Part shown: piece by piece, positions 1-12,996 of the stretch | Layout of the letters: each line of letters opens with the position of its first letter | Numbering within the stretch: position 1 is the first letter of the stretch | Assembly: GCA_019321725.1 (NCBI GenBank) | Contig: CM033122.1 | Location: 2,728,001-2,792,000, forward strand | Length of the DNA: 64,000 nt | Reading direction: 5' to 3' | From: Paulownia fortunei | Taxonomy: Eukaryota > Streptophyta > Magnoliopsida > Lamiales > Paulowniaceae | The notes under the pieces: generated by a model | Database searches by the model: none | The model's input: the letters and a program-made list of their open reading frames with translations, nothing else | Told to the model about the DNA's origin: nothing | Made by a program: the position numbers and the translations under genes

Positions 1-22
1 GGTCTCTAGCAATATTGAGTAG

Positions 23-295
23 AAATGCAATGATGGCATGATCTTACCATATTACTTTGATCATCCTCAGGAGAATATGTCAGCCGAGGAAATAGAAATT
101 GCTATCCACACAGACTCAAGGCATGCTGATCGGCTTCGATCTGCTTACTCCAGCAAGGAGACGGCAGAATGTGGTCGTGGTCTTGTAGAATTCAAGCGGA
201 TTGATTTTCTTGGTAGCCGCAAGAGTTTTGAAATGTTGAAACGTGTATCGGGCGATAATAATTGTAACCTTTACGAGTTACTGATCAGAGCATGA
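23..295 (+). CDS. 3'-terminal exon of an unrecognised plant gene
   Basis: An open frame runs from a probable acceptor (TAG at 20-22, which is also an in-frame stop upstream) to a TGA at 293-295. It encodes about 90 residues, beginning near NDGMILPYYF and ending NLYELLIRA. Composition and codon use look like coding sequence (mixed charged and hydrophobic residues, balanced GC), unlike the AT-rich DNA that follows. The gene would start left of the window, so only its C-terminus is visible. I do not recognise the family and see no catalytic or metal-binding motif. Sequence after the stop becomes AT-rich, with AATAAA-like signals near 713-728 that could serve polyadenylation. Alternatively this is a short complete ORF starting at ATG 38, which is less likely because there is no promoter-like DNA in front of it. 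Confidence 0.5.
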   Translation, partial: KCNDGMILPYYFDHPQENMSAEEIEIAIHTDSRHADRLRSAYSSKETAECGRGLVEFKRIDFLGSRKSFEMLKRVSGDNNCNLYELLIRA

Positions 296-897
296 GTTCC
301 ACGTTGTCGAAGGTGGTCTTCCTCTTCCCATTGGGGTTGAAATTCTTAGGCATACAACAGCACTGATTTAAGATCTCTGGTAAATGGTCCCTGTTCAAAC
401 AAGGGATATCTTTTGTTTCTATCACATAGTGGAGACCCTTGTGTTTCACATTATCAAATGTATAGTAGAAATACCATGGGAGTTTGGATTTTGATTACTT
501 GTGTGGATTTCAAGATTTTGGCTTTTAATTAATTTTCTTGCTTTTCTGAAGTAGCTAGTTTCAAGGGAGATAAAAAGTGATATATAGTCTAATAAGAATT
601 TTCGGTTCTCTCTTTTAATGTATATAAATTTTAGTTTTTTCATTTAAATTAAATAATGATTTTCTTTTAATAATATATTTTAATTTTAATATACATTAAT
701 GTAAGATGCATCAATAAAACACCAATAAATACTACCAGTATGAAGGAACATTGTATCTTCATGAATACCTTTGAATTGAAATATTAAATTGCCTCATCAA
801 TGTCAATAGTAATGCATTTATCAGCCCTTGAAGTTTTTCATCTTCTATTTCTTGGCATGCAATGTTTTACACTATTTTGATGACAGTGCTCTACACA

Positions 898-960
898 TAC
901 TCTTTCTTTCTTTTTCTTTTCATTTCTTTTTCTTTTCATTTCTTTTTCTTTTCTTTTTTC
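898..960. repeat. Pyrimidine-rich minisatellite
   Basis: About 60 bases of nearly pure T and C on the + strand, made of roughly 16-base units of the type ATTTCTTTTTCTTTTC repeated about three times with small changes. It is low-complexity DNA with no coding meaning. The antisense ORF across it (lysine/glutamate rich) is an artefact of composition. Confidence 0.8.
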
Positions 961-2058
961 TGCATCAAGTATTGAAAAAAAAAACTTTATATTGGCATTT
1001 CCAATTTTAAATTTTATGTATCTCATACTTGTACTTGAGCAACTTTTATTTAATTTTGGTTTAATATTTGTACTGTAGTTGTTTATTCACAATTGCACCC
1101 TAAATTATTGTAAGCATCCCTGTTAGGGCATATTAATTAGTATTCACTAGCTATTACGTTAATTAAATACAATAATTACTTTACCTATGTACAAATTTCT
1201 TAGTGTATTCATTAATAATCTAAATTTACAAATTTCTTTTATTTTTCAATTTTCTCTATATAGTACACTTTTTGTTATGTACATAATTTATTTTATCTTT
1301 CAATTTTCTTTATATAGTCCAATTGCGCCATTTCCATTGCCTTGGCTAAAAGAAAAATATATGATATAAAATCAAACACTTATCGATCGATTCTACTTTT
1401 AGGAAATATATGAATATTTAAGCTCAGACACCCATATGCACATATATATAGCCAAGTCAACTGTGTCATGTCAGAAGAATTTACGTGTTCATAAGAAGAA
1501 TAAGAAAATGATGAATGAAACTCTTTCTTTCTTTTTTTGTTTAAATTCCGTCTCTTGGAAAATTTGGCAAACTTTCTTAATCCATCTGCCTTTTATTTGT
1601 TTTTAGATTACACAAGTAGCAATTTTGATTATTTATCTTTTTCATGTAGGTTTTAACTATTTTTTGTAACCATCTTATAGTATGTATATACCTTTTAACG
1701 TAAATTTAGAAATATTTGTTTGCCGTAGAAATATTATCATCATTTCACTATTTTATGCCTTTTAAATTAGTTTTTATCTATATTATCAGTTCCATATTGT
1801 CTTTTTTTGTAAGAAAAATTATTCTTGGTGTATTTGGAATTCAAAAACTAATAATATATAAAAAATAATTCAAATGTAAAATTTTCAAATCTGATTTTCA
1901 ATCTAGTCATTACACTTGCTACTAAGTAAGTTTTTTCTTCAATTAACTCTAAATCTATCTCTACCATTTTTCTTTTGTGTGTGTATGTGAATATTCATTA
2001 TATTCCCATCACAAAAGCGAAAATGAATAAAGTCTTATCATGGTTGCATAGTATTGAA

Positions 2059-2061
<3 letters not shown>

Positions 2062-2124
<63 letters not shown>
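2062..2124. repeat. Compound microsatellite (CT)n(TA)n
   Basis: About 19 CT units run directly into about 13 TA units. Compound dinucleotide arrays of this kind are usually length-polymorphic in plants, so this is a likely marker site between the unknown gene and the PISTILLATA-like gene. Confidence 0.95.
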
Positions 2125-3326
2125 CAACTACTCTCTCTCGCTTTTGTGTGTACATTTTTCTTTTTATTTTAATTAAGTAAAAGTATTAATGATTTTTTCA
2201 TTATGCAACTATTTTTTTCTGTAAAAAAAACATAAAATATTATTCATTTGGACATCTTGAAATTGAACTCAGGAACTATAAAGATAATTATTTTTATAAA
2301 CAGATTTTGTTCCAGGTGCAATGCACGGGCACCAACTATTAACATTGTAAGATTAGGACCCCGCAATTATAAATGAATCCGACATTATATGCCATCTTAA
2401 ATATATGGTGAAGAAGATTGCTTTTTTGCATGTAGCAATACTGCCAAAATCAGATTTTCTCAATCACAGAGACAGACTCAAATATCAAAAGCAAATGCAA
2501 TCACTGTTCCGAAAAAATTTTGACAAATATGCAATCAGTTTAAGAAAAGAAAAAAAAAAGAAACAGCAAAATTATGTCCGTTTTAAGCAACCTTAATATC
2601 CTTGACCATTTCCAGGATTATCGAAGCGAATACAGACTTGACATTTTGACTCAAAATTTTTACGAACGTTACACACTTTCTTGTTCAGATGTAGAGACTC
2701 AAGGGAGATTGATAATACTTTCCTGTCCCATCTTATCTTTTTGGCCCATCAAATTTCCATCACTAGCCATTTTTTTCTGACCATGAACGTTTGATCTTGA
2801 TTTGATTTGATGGTTAAGATTTGAATTCAAGAAACATGGTAATCCTAGAAGTAATCCTCTCAGAATAGAAGTCAAATGCCTAATCTCTCCATGTCTCCTG
2901 GTTAATTTCTCCCTGCCGCTGAAACCCTAATTCAAGATTGCTGCGACCTAGTCACCTATGCACGTAAATGAATAATGAACTGAATTTTGTCACTTAAGTT
3001 ACAAGGATATAGAGAGACCAAAAGATAACAAAGTGCAACTGCGGGTAAAGGCGTAATGTAACAAGTAGCATAATCGAAAATGAAAATCAAAGATTTTAAC
3101 AGTTGGCTTGGCTTTGTCAATAGACCATAATTCCATAAACGAACCATCTTTTGCTGAGGCTTTCGAAAGTTTCTTGTCCTCATTCCTACAATGGAAAATG
3201 CTATTACATTAGGCCCCCCACCCTTCAAAGTCTCACCTATTCCTTTTTATTTTCAACATCTTGCTTAAGGGGTTCTCTTGAAAAGAAAGCAAGAAAAGAG
3301 AGAGACTAGAAAAGTGGTACTGGAAT

Positions 3327-5839
3327 ATGGGTAGAGGCAAGATTGAGATCAAGAGAATTGAGAACTCAAGCAACAGGCAGGTTACTTACTCAAAAAGAAG
3401 AAATGGGATCATGAAGAAGGCTAAGGAGATCAGTGTTCTGTGTGATGCTCAAGTTTCCGTCATCATCTTTGCTAGTTCTGGCAAGATGCATGAATTTTGC
3501 AGCCCTTCTACTACGTATGTGTTAATTTATATTTCCACTAAGAAAAGATCTGTTTGAATAGATTTAGTTTTTCTCTTCCCTTCCTTGTTAAGCTTTTATG
3601 TTGAATCGTGAATAACTAGGTTTTCTCTGGTTCTTGTTTTTTTAAATTTGATAGTCTTCGGTTTTCTGAATGATTTTCTTTCATATTAAAGGTTAGTTGA
3701 CATGTTGGATCAGTACCACAAGCTGTCCGGGAAGAGGCTCTGGGATGCCAAGCATGAGGTATTCTCCATCTGTGGGTGGAATATCATTCAGCCCCTAGTA
3801 TTCAAGATTTCCTCATAGTGTTTACTGGTCAGTAAGAATAACCTATAAAAACAAACATGGTTTTTGCTGAAAATATGTAAAATGGCTCAAAGCATGAATT
3901 TTGTGAAGATCTCTATATAGATGCAGTTTTCTCTCTCTAGATCTATCCTTTACCCTTTCCTTTTCTCTCATTCCCAAGTATTTTAGTACTTTTCTCATGA
4001 TAAGAACACAAACTGCATGAGATGTTACATCTATGGACAGATCTGGTAAAAAAATGTCATTCTCTCTCTTTCCTTTGGTTGCAAAAATGTATGAAAGAAA
4101 TTTATGAATATCACTTCAGTTTCTTAGCACAAGAAAGGGAAAACTTATGTTTATATGTACCTCAATAGATCCAGTTGTGGGACTCCCTTTTTTTAAAAAG
4201 GTCTTGATGAGCTCCTTCTTGGCCTGTTGGTTTTAAGATTACAATGGTTATGTGATGAAATTTAATTAGTTTAACCACCTACCAGATAGATCTGCATATT
4301 TTCCCCTTTCATTTCATGTATCTTGTTCTAATATATTACTGTTGATCTTCTTGCAAATACAAAAACAGCATTTGGACAATGAAATCAACAGAATCAAGAA
4401 AGAGAATGACAGCATGCAGATTGAGCTCAGGTTGTCATTAATTGAAGTTTTTTTGTTTTTGTTCATCTTTTGGGGAGAGGTTTTTGGGTAAAGTCCCTCT
4501 TCCTCAACAACCCGGGTCTCTTCCACCGAAACCAAGCCCCTCTTGTTCCCCCTCCTTTTCTTGATATGTCTAGTTTTCTCAATTTTAGGCACCTGAAAGG
4601 AGAAGATATCTCAACTTTGAATTACAAAGAGCTCATGGTGTTAGAGGAAGCCCTCGAGAATGGGGTTTCAACTCTCAAAGCTAAACAGGTCCCTCCATTT
4701 TTTGTTCTCTTTAATTCTGTTTTCTCTTAGCTGAGTATTATGTAGGCTTTACATTAGGGATTGTCTGAATCAGTATGTATCTAACATCTCCTGAATTTCT
4801 TCTTTTTGATTGTGACAGATGGAGTTCGTGCGGATGATGAGGAAACATGTATAACAAACTACTAATATCAGTGAATTTTCCTATTGCCCAACGGCCAATA
4901 TTAATTGTCAACTCCGCATAATATTTGATGATCTTCTTACCTCAACATGCCTATTCTAAGCAGAGTAGAACACACACACACACACACACACATAGCTCTC
5001 CTGCACATGTTCTCCAATGGCTATTAGCTAATGTTTGATTGTTGAAAATGATTTCAGAACGAAATGATAGAGGAGGAGAATCAGAACCTCCAATTCAAGC
5101 TGGTATGTTTAGTATATTAACAATACTAGTATCATAATTTTTTGCATTTTTCTAGTACTTATATTTGAATGTCAAAACTATCAAGTTTGACTTTAAAAAG
5201 AAAAAAAGAACATTAGACGATGGAGGAAACTATAATGCTCAAAATTGGTGCTGAAATATTAGCATGCTGTCTATATTGTATTTGTAAGATTTTGCCGATT
5301 GTAACCATGTATATCACTTCTAGCCTGTGCACTTCCATGAGTTTGGTACTAAGAATCATTATTTAAACTTACAATTCAGAAATAAACTTGGTGACACTTA
5401 TGGCAACAGTTGTGTTTTTCTTTCTTTTTAATTCCTGGTCCCTTTTGAATGGAAATTATTAGCAAGTAGTCTCACCCCATTTTGTCAATCTATAATGAGT
5501 GTGTATGCAAGTACTTTTGCTAGTCTGTTATCTTTATATATGCTGTCGCGAACGGATAATTCCTGGATAAACATTCTGATTTTGCCCATAAATAAAATAA
5601 TGGACCAGTTATATATAGTTAAAATAACTCGATCGACCACCTTATCTTTAAGGGTGATTTGAGTCTTATCTTTCTGTGATGGTTAACAGCGGCAGCTGCA
5701 TCTGGATCCTATGGATGATAATGTGATGGAAACTCAGGTGGTATATGATCATCATGGGGTTGCAGACTATGAAGCCCAGCAGATGCCTTTCGCCTTTCGA
5801 GTGCAGCCAATGCAGCCTAATCTACAGGAGCGTTTCTAA
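3327..5839 (+). CDS. PI: PISTILLATA/GLOBOSA-type MADS-box transcription factor
   Basis: Floral B-class MIKC MADS factor. In the family it binds CArG boxes as an obligate heterodimer with an APETALA3/DEFICIENS partner in the nucleus and specifies petals and stamens. Seven exons: 3327-3514, 3692-3758, 4369-4430, 4589-4688, 4819-4848, 5058-5102, 5690-5839. Lengths of 188, 67, 62, 100, 30, 45 and 150 nt match the conserved PI gene structure, including the short 30-nt fifth exon. They total 642 nt, or 213 residues. The MADS domain is residues 1-61 (starts [20 protein letters not shown]). The keratin-like K domain spans about 88-170. The diagnostic PI motif [18 protein letters not shown] forms the last 18 residues, which excludes AP3, AG and SEP clades. 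All splice sites are GT-AG and the frame is intact, so the gene looks functional. An (AC)n microsatellite lies in intron 5. Confidence 0.97.
4970..4992. repeat. (AC)n microsatellite in PI intron 5
   Basis: About 11 AC units inside the intron between exons 5 and 6 of the PISTILLATA-like gene. It is a simple repeat with no effect on coding sequence. Confidence 0.9.
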
Positions 5840-8721
5840 GACTGCAGCTACTAGTGAAAATTATCTTTGCCAGCTTTATCTTTGATTTATTCAGAAAACT
5901 AAAAGACCCTTCTGAATAGTTAATGTTTGTGACACTAAGGAAGATTGTGAACTTTGATTGTCTGGAGATGTTTTAGTACTCCTATATGTATGTGGTTGTC
6001 TTGTCCAAGCCATTCTCCTAATATGCATGTTGGTAAGCTGACTTATGAACTAGTGTGTGTTTTGTTATTTGTTTGCCAAAACCATATGAATATATGATGA
6101 TGATAATTGTTGGTAAATGCTGTTTCATGTTTTGTTTTTGTCATTTGTAATTGATGAAATGTGTCCATGCAAATGTGGGAGATTGGTGATTGAGCTAGCT
6201 TCTTCTTGTTGGAGCATTGTGCTACAACTATTCTAATGTTACACAAGTCTTGAAATCCTAGGGTTTCAAGAAGTTTTTCGACATCTAATATTTTGGAGTC
6301 TCTTTATATCTCATTTCTGAAATAGTGAAATTCTCTTCTCTTTGTCCACCTTGATTTTGATTTCTTTGTCTTAATTGTTCAATCTCTAACATATCAAATA
6401 AAATATTTTATTGCAAATCTTATTTGATCATTTATTACATTGTATTGATTATTCACTATTTATAAAATTTTATTTGTAAAGCGTTCACGCGTGAAGACAA
6501 TTAATTATTGTAGATATGTTTGAGGAGCAAATATTGTCTTAATTTTGACAATTCTGGATGGAATTGCAGGGGAATCAAACTTTAAATTATTTAGCACTCA
6601 TTCAAATATTTTCAGAATTTAATACAGTAACAGGTTTTGCAGAGACTGAAATGAGGTGCTAGCTAGTATGAGCCTTGGGCCTTCATCAGTGAACTTATCT
6701 CTTAGACAAGTCCATTTTCAGCTTAGTAGGAAACATGTTGTATATCCATAGGCTGCCCATGAGATACAATGTGGGCCTTGATATCCACGGGCTAAGGCCC
6801 GACATGTTTCCCAAACTTACCAGAGATCAATGTGGGCCTTTATTTTCTTGGCCTCATGATGGATTGTGACAAGACTAATTGCCCTTGGATTAGTCATCTC
6901 GCACTCGCATGTTTTTTCCACTTTATAAGATGAGATGGATTTAATGTTATTTTGAATTCTCAAAGCGGAAATACTTAAAAAATCTAAATATTTTATTGCA
7001 ATTTTAAGAGTCCAATTTAAAGCATTTAACGTCTCTTTTTCCTAAAGTGGGTAACCTTTTTTTTTCTGTTTTTTTTTCCCCTGTGAAATGAACAATTACA
7101 TTAATATATATGATCAGCATCATATGTTATCAAAACATAACAGATAATCATTTAATATATATATATATATATATGAATTAAGAGGAAATTTATTCTATAA
7201 AATTAGACAAATAGCAATACTTTTACTGAGATTTAATTACAACACATCATAATTACAAAGTACTCTTAAGTATTCCCCAACTGAACTAGGCCAGCCTCCT
7301 TGACAAGTGAATAATCAATAAGTAAATACAAAATTTGATTATATATTACGTATGAATAATTAAATAATATTTAGATTTCACATATATATTTCATCTTTTC
7401 AAGTTGAGTCATATTTTGCATGCCTTTTTCATAGTATGTATTTACTAAATTTCTATGCTTGGCGAAGATCCTCCACCTTCATGAAAACTTTTAAAGTTCT
7501 TTATTTCTTTTTTGAAATATAATTTCTTTAATAAAACAATTTGACATCTTGAAAACGTATATAATTCTTCATCATATATAATTACTCATCAAGTTTTGAT
7601 ATATATATATATATAAGTGAAAACAAAATCAAGATGGTGACGAAATTTGAGGGCCCAAAACACTTTTAGTCGGTAGTGGTACCTTTAAGGCTTTATGTAC
7701 TGTATATATTGGGCCCAATTAATAGCTTAATTACATAAACTGTATTATCCAAAGTCAGCCTGGCCCACTATCTGATTAATTGCGCTTTATACTCTCTGAA
7801 AAAAATTTAAAAAAAAAAAAAAAAAAAAAGAAGGAATTAAAAGCAGTCTTTTTCTCGCACTTAGAATTGTTGGAAAAAAATCATTCTCAGTTTTTGCAAT
7901 CATTGACTGTCACAGTATAGTTAACAGAAATCCAAGCCATTTTTAGCTGAAATGACCAGTTTGACTACTTTTGGGGCCATATGGCATTTAAAGTCATGAT
8001 TAAAGGTGTTCAAATTTCTTCTTTCAAAGAGATGAAGAGTCCTATAATTTGGCTGGCTGCATGAAATTGAGAGCTTGGAATGGTAATATACATGATGGTG
8101 GTACAATGATAGACATCAATTATTTGATTTCAAATTGTGGCACATGTTGATGCTATTTTGCTTTCTTGTTTTTCCATTTAGCCTTAGATTTTAGTAGTGT
8201 AAAGGCTAACTATAAGAAAGACATTTTTTACCATTCTGATTTCTAGCCTCTTTTGTTTTCTGAGCATATGCAGATCAACAGGAAGTTTTTTCCTTCTCTA
8301 TACCAATATGGGCCTAAAAGTAATTCCAGCTTCATAATGTTGTGTGTGTATCAGCAAGAAATAATGCTGGTGACATGACAGTATGCAAGGTACTTGGCTT
8401 GTATACAGTGGTCTAGCTGACCCTTTAACTTCAATTGTTGTTTTTAAAGGTAGTATTGATTTTATAAATAAAATTATTAAATTTTAAAAATTTATCCCCT
8501 AAATAATAAAAATTATCTCTTTATTTATTTATTTATTTTGAAAAATAAATCTCATCCCATATTCATTTTCTGATTTAGCTACTTCTTGTATAAACAAACC
8601 GCATGAGGGAATGTTAAAGCCTGCTTAAAGGGAGACAAGAATCTCCTTAAAAGCTAAATAATGGAGTGTAGTAGCAGACAGTAATCAATCTGTGGTTGCT
8701 TTTTGACCACTTCTCTGTCTC

Positions 8722-8744
8722 TGTGTGTGTGTGTGCGCGCGCGC
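8722..8744. repeat. Alternating (TG)n(CG)n tract
   Basis: About seven TG units followed by about five CG units, 23 bases of perfectly alternating purine and pyrimidine. CG/TG alternation is the classic sequence type for left-handed Z-DNA. Unmethylated-looking CGCGCG runs are unusual in AT-rich plant intergenic DNA. Confidence 0.85.
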
Positions 8745-9409
8745 TTAAGCATGTCCAATGAGGAGGTCAATGAAAAGAACTCAAAAGATGTAATCTCAAA
8801 AGCTTGGGAATCCAATGTGAACTTGGATTTGTTAAGCACCTCTCTTAAATCTCTTTTGTGATTGCAACTTTGATGAAATATCTACCATGGAAGAGTAGAA
8901 GTTAATAAAGTAAGGGTAAGAGCTTAAAACCATGTTTACAATCAAAACTTAAGAATGTAATATCATTCAATGCAACTTAAAAAAAAATGCTTACTCTTTT
9001 TTTTTTCTTTTCTGAGCAAAGTAATTAATCACATCATTATATTAAGTTTTTAGCATAACTAATATAATAAAATAATTATTCAATAACAAAAACTGATCAT
9101 GTCAAAGGACAGAATAAGTAATTATAGAATTAGATTAATACCCAGAATCAAGGTGACTCGAACACAAAAACTTATACTAACTAAAAAATGTTGATAGAGC
9201 ATGCATAATGCAAGGGCAGAAATGTCTTTGACAATAAAACATAGGATTACCAGATTAAATATCATTTTATAATGCAAGATTACACTCAAAACTATATGCA
9301 CTAATATCATCCATCTTCCTAAGGCTGCTAAAACTACATATAAATATTTTCTTGACATATTATTAACTTTAAAAAAAAAATAAAAAAATCATCCAATGCT
9401 CATTCATAA

Positions 9410-9780
9410 ACAGACAAAAGGAGGTGGAACTGATTATGATCCCACGACTGAACTGATTTAGCATATAATCTAGATCCTTCATGCATGATTCCTGACAATC
9501 ATAGCCGAAACCAAGGGTTCTGTCTTTTCCAAACATTCTCCATCAAGATGATCCAGTACAAAAAGAAAGGTTCTTGACTATCAACGGATGGCAGGAAATC
9601 GTTACTGTTGTTAAGGATCAGCCTGAACCATTTGTTCCACATTCAGTTTTTAGAAGTTGTGGTTTGTCAAGCTCCAATATGACATGAACCAGAGTCTTTC
9701 CACAAAAGGGGGCAGTGTTCCTTGGCATTATGACAGAACAGGCAATTCAGATCATTCACTGAAAAAATGTGAAGTATATA
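9410..9780 (-). pseudogene. Possible decayed coding segment, family unknown
   Basis: This segment stands out from the AT-rich surroundings by balanced base composition. On the minus strand, short open stretches in different frames look protein-like, for example a Cys/His-containing stretch (LNCLFCHNAKEHC) and, in the next frame, FCGKTLVHVILELDKPQLL. All are broken by stops within about 35 codons. This could be a decayed gene or transposon piece, or simply unique DNA. I do not recognise the family. Confidence 0.2.
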
Positions 9781-10090
9781 TCTTTTAGTACTTTCCTAAG
9801 AAAAAATTTAAGGATCTGAGGCCTTGTTAGGTTTTCTTTTTTTTTTTTTAGAATTTTAATATAAAGAGTTTTATTGATTTTTGTGTGAAATTAAAAATAT
9901 ATTTAAATAATTATTTTCGAATAGGAAATTTATACGGTTGAAAATGAAATTTTATTTAGTTTATTATTTTTAGAAGAATTATTTTCAAAATATATGTATA
10001 TAATATTAAATAATTTAGTAGTGATGGGGTGGGTTCACAATCAATATTTTATGTAAATTATATAAATTAGTAGAATAAATTTTAGATGAA

Positions 10091-10300
10091 GTCTCATATT
10101 AATGATATACTTGATGTTAAAAATATATTAATGAAAGTTAATGAATAGTTGTGGGTATCGTATTAATATTATTAATATTATAGATGATAATAAAAATATA
10201 TTAATAAAATTTAGTGGATAGTTGAGAGTCTCGTATTAAAGATGTAGATCATGATAAAAATATATTAAAAAGAGTTGGTGAGTAATTTTGGATTACGATT
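10091..10300. repeat. Degenerate tandem repeat, three copies
   Basis: Three imperfect units of about 60-73 bases start at about 10091, 10155 and 10228, each opening with a word close to GTCTCGTATTAA. Each continues through GATGATAAAAATATATTAA-like sequence to a G-rich end (TAGTTGTGG, TAGTTGAGA, TAATTTTGG). Unit lengths differ, so the array is old. No open reading frame follows the repeat period. Confidence 0.55.
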
Positions 10301-11001
10301 GACAAGATATGAGATGATTAAAGAAAAAATTTGATTGATTGTAAGAATATGTTTAAAATGGGGGAATAATATTGGGAAATATTTTGAGTAGGAGAATAAA
10401 AAGATAATAATATATTTTTAATAAAATTGATTAAAACAATATAATTTATGCATTTACAATAATAAAAAGTGAAAAAACAGAGTACCAATTTTCCACTCCC
10501 TGAAAAGTGTTTGAGTAGCTTGATCTGGATCAAGGGTAAGGTGGCCCAAGGGTGGGCCCAAATGGGTATTTGTTTTCTCAGTGGTAAATTGGGCCAGCTG
10601 GTTAGAAAGAGAATGGGCAGGATGGTTCCAGTTAGTAGAATGGGGGCCCAACAAGCCGTACGGTTCTGGTTTGGTCTTTTTCGGTGAAACAGGGGGGTTA
10701 ATCAAACTTTCTTCTAACCACATGTATATGTTAAATGTAATATATATACTATGTATTAATAAAATACAATATCAATTGTAACAGAAAATTTAGACCGTGG
10801 ATCGCATTAAATCCCAAAGTATTACAATATAACGAACCCTCCAACATAACCTATAACCTATGAAAATGGTAAATGATAAAAAAATTCAGAATGTATTGTT
10901 TCACGAACCTCTTATAGTATAAGAAGAATATATTTTTAATTATCTAATGATTATTTGCCAACGTATAAATAAACCAGTATACCAAATCTGTCTCTTCGTT
11001 G

Positions 11002-11003
<2 letters not shown>

Positions 11004-11042
<39 letters not shown>
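11004..11042. repeat. (TA)n microsatellite
   Basis: About 19 uninterrupted TA units in intergenic DNA. Similar TA arrays lie at about 7158-7174, 12563-12593, 15189-15222 and 15810-15829, so this is a general property of the region. Confidence 0.9.
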
Positions 11043-11047
<5 letters not shown>

Positions 11048-12192
11048 ATATATTTTGCTTTTTTAGATTTTGATATGGCTGCAAATTTGCTCCAATATTA
11101 GAACTGTTGCCGACCAAGTTTCTAACCTTGTTATGCAGCACCAAAGGTTTTAATCCACAGGAAAGTACAAATAAATTGGTATAGGAAGAAGCTTGTTAAA
11201 ATTTTAATTTTAATTTTAATTTCTAAGTAAGGAAGAAAAATAAAACTGATATTATGATGGTGATGATGAATGAGATGTGATTGTGATTTCATTATAGATG
11301 CTTAATTTCAGTGAGTTTCATAATTCTTTATCCTACCCATTTACCTGTCTATGATCTTGTAACCAACCCCTTTCGAATGAGAAATATATCATCTTTTTTG
11401 CTTTCTGGGATACATCAAAATATCTTAATGATGGAATAATTTCTTTTATGTTTTGTTTTAGATACAAATATTTGGGATTGAGGAGAGAATTGGAGTAGAT
11501 AATTTCAAATAACTTCTAAATCGTTCAAATCTTAATTTTGCCATTATATTTTATGTTACTCAAAATTTTCCCAACAAATTTAATAAATATATTATTTTAA
11601 ATTTAAAATCTCAAACTCTTAATACTTTAATCCAAAGAGCTTACAGAGCTAATTATGTACAATTATATAAAGATGGAATTTCTTGGATATTTTTTTGATT
11701 TACCACCACTTTCTCAAGATTCAACCTTTTGTGTAGCACCGCAAGGTACTTATGAATTATGATAAAAATTGCTCGGCACACATGGATATTAATTAGATCT
11801 GAAAACAGCAAGAAATACAAGGCAATAAATATCTCATCCAACTACTACTACTACTCCTAATAATCAAAGCTCACCAATGAAAGATTCAGCTCTACGTAAC
11901 ATGAATTGCTCCCTAAATTTCAAAAAGGAAATTAAAATATAAAAAAAAAAAGAGAGAGAATTTAGAAAACAGGGAAATTCCAAGTGGGCTAGTGAGAGGA
12001 GGCAAAATAAAACATTCATCAGCTTCTTTTGGAGTACGTAGTGTTCAAATCTTGATTCTCTCTTCATCGACTTTGATTTGTGAACCTGAAAAACTTTAAA
12101 TAAAAAATCAGAACATGTAACTATTAAATCCTGTAATAATGAAATGCGAGACTTGAATCTTTTTTTACCCAAAAATGGAGAATCTTGACGCA

Positions 12193-12560
12193 TTAAAATG
12201 AAGATTTGTTACTGAATTCCCTTGGTGCATTGCACCTGAAGCACTCCATCCTGCTGGCGAAGTTGTGCTCATTGCACCCTGATCTGTTCCATTACAATTA
12301 TTATTAAGAACACATGGAAAATACCATTTATTACTGAAAAGATTTTACTGTTCTTACATGCAGCTGATAAAAACACACACAAAAAATCCATGAATTAGCT
12401 CTGTTTTTTGGTCAAGAAAGATGAAACTGTGATACTGAACATAGCACAATCAAATTTTCTTTTTAACCAAAAGACAGAGTTGAAGAATTTACTTTAAATA
12501 AAGTAACAACTTTTATTATTGAGAACAAAAAAAGAACTACTTCCTTTTTTGTTTTTTTGG

Positions 12561-12598
<38 letters not shown>

Positions 12599-12996
12599 TA
12601 CTTTCATAGTTAGTGCATGTATTTTGATTTTTACCTGGTGCAAATCCAGTCACCGGATTTCCATCCCGAGCGGCTGCCGCCGCCAAATCCAAAGCCACGA
12701 GCCCGTGAAATCTCGCTGTCGAAGCCGCCACCTGCGTCATCCTTGAGCGCGCCGCACTTGAAGCAGCTTGAGCGGCTGGCGAAGTTGTGGGCACCGCAGT
12801 TGCCCACAGAGCAGTACCAGTCACCGGGCCTCACATCAGGGCCGGTGAACCCGAACGTCGAGCCCCCTCTTCCACCGAAACTCCCGTAATCACCTCTGTC
12901 ACCGGGCCTCGGGTCGCCGCATCGCTGGCAGGAGTCTCTCCTCTGAAAGTTGAGGTGCTGGCATGATCTGCAGTTCCAATCTCCTGGCCTGTTCAT
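12193..12996 (-). CDS. RanBP2-type zinc-finger protein, three fingers
   Basis: Small zinc-finger protein of the plant family with three RanBP2-type fingers. Fingers of this type commonly bind single-stranded RNA or ubiquitin; the partner here is unknown. Two coding exons on the minus strand: 12996-12635 (362 nt) and 12283-12193 (91 nt), joined AG|A at a GT-AG intron, giving 150 residues. Finger cysteines are C9/C12/C23/C26, C62/C67/C78/C81 and C119/C124/C135/C138. Each finger carries the GDW entry motif and the NF core. Linkers are rich in Gly and Arg, as usual for this family. The start ATG follows an acceptor by a few bases (GATCAG then GAAAAA), so a leader intron reaches back to about 13322, where a GTAAG donor is seen. 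A TATA box lies at 13413-13424. No defects are seen. Confidence 0.93.

Larger units (their letters stand above)
296..3326. other. Intergenic region upstream of the PISTILLATA-like gene
   Basis: No convincing gene is seen. The first 500 bases are probably the 3' UTR of the preceding gene. The rest is AT-rich with a pyrimidine tract near 898-960 and a (CT)n(TA)n microsatellite at 2062-2124. The last few hundred bases before 3327 must contain the promoter and leader of the MADS gene, but I could not find a perfect CC(A/T)6GG CArG box there by eye. Confidence 0.6.
5840..12192. other. Long gene-poor intergenic region
   Basis: Over 6 kb without a gene I can support. The first few hundred bases are the likely 3' UTR of the PISTILLATA-like gene, and about 11860-12192 is the likely 3' UTR of the minus-strand zinc-finger gene. 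Between them are AT-rich DNA, a 21-base A run near 7809-7829, several (TA)n arrays, a Z-DNA-type repeat at 8722-8744, a more GC-balanced segment at about 9410-9780, a degenerate tandem repeat at 10091-10300, and a small GC-rich island at about 10490-10700 with repeated GGGCCC-like words but no protein I recognise. Confidence 0.6.

Noticed and set aside
2310..2345. GGTGCAATGCACGGGCACC hairpin resembling a Helitron end
   Set aside because: It is not followed by the CTRRT end and no matching 5' terminus was found; it is also not a plausible tRNA part.
12537..12889. Overlapping ORFs on both strands over the zinc-finger exon
   Set aside because: They are other-frame readings of the GC-rich first coding exon; the three-finger frame has the cysteines and correct splicing.
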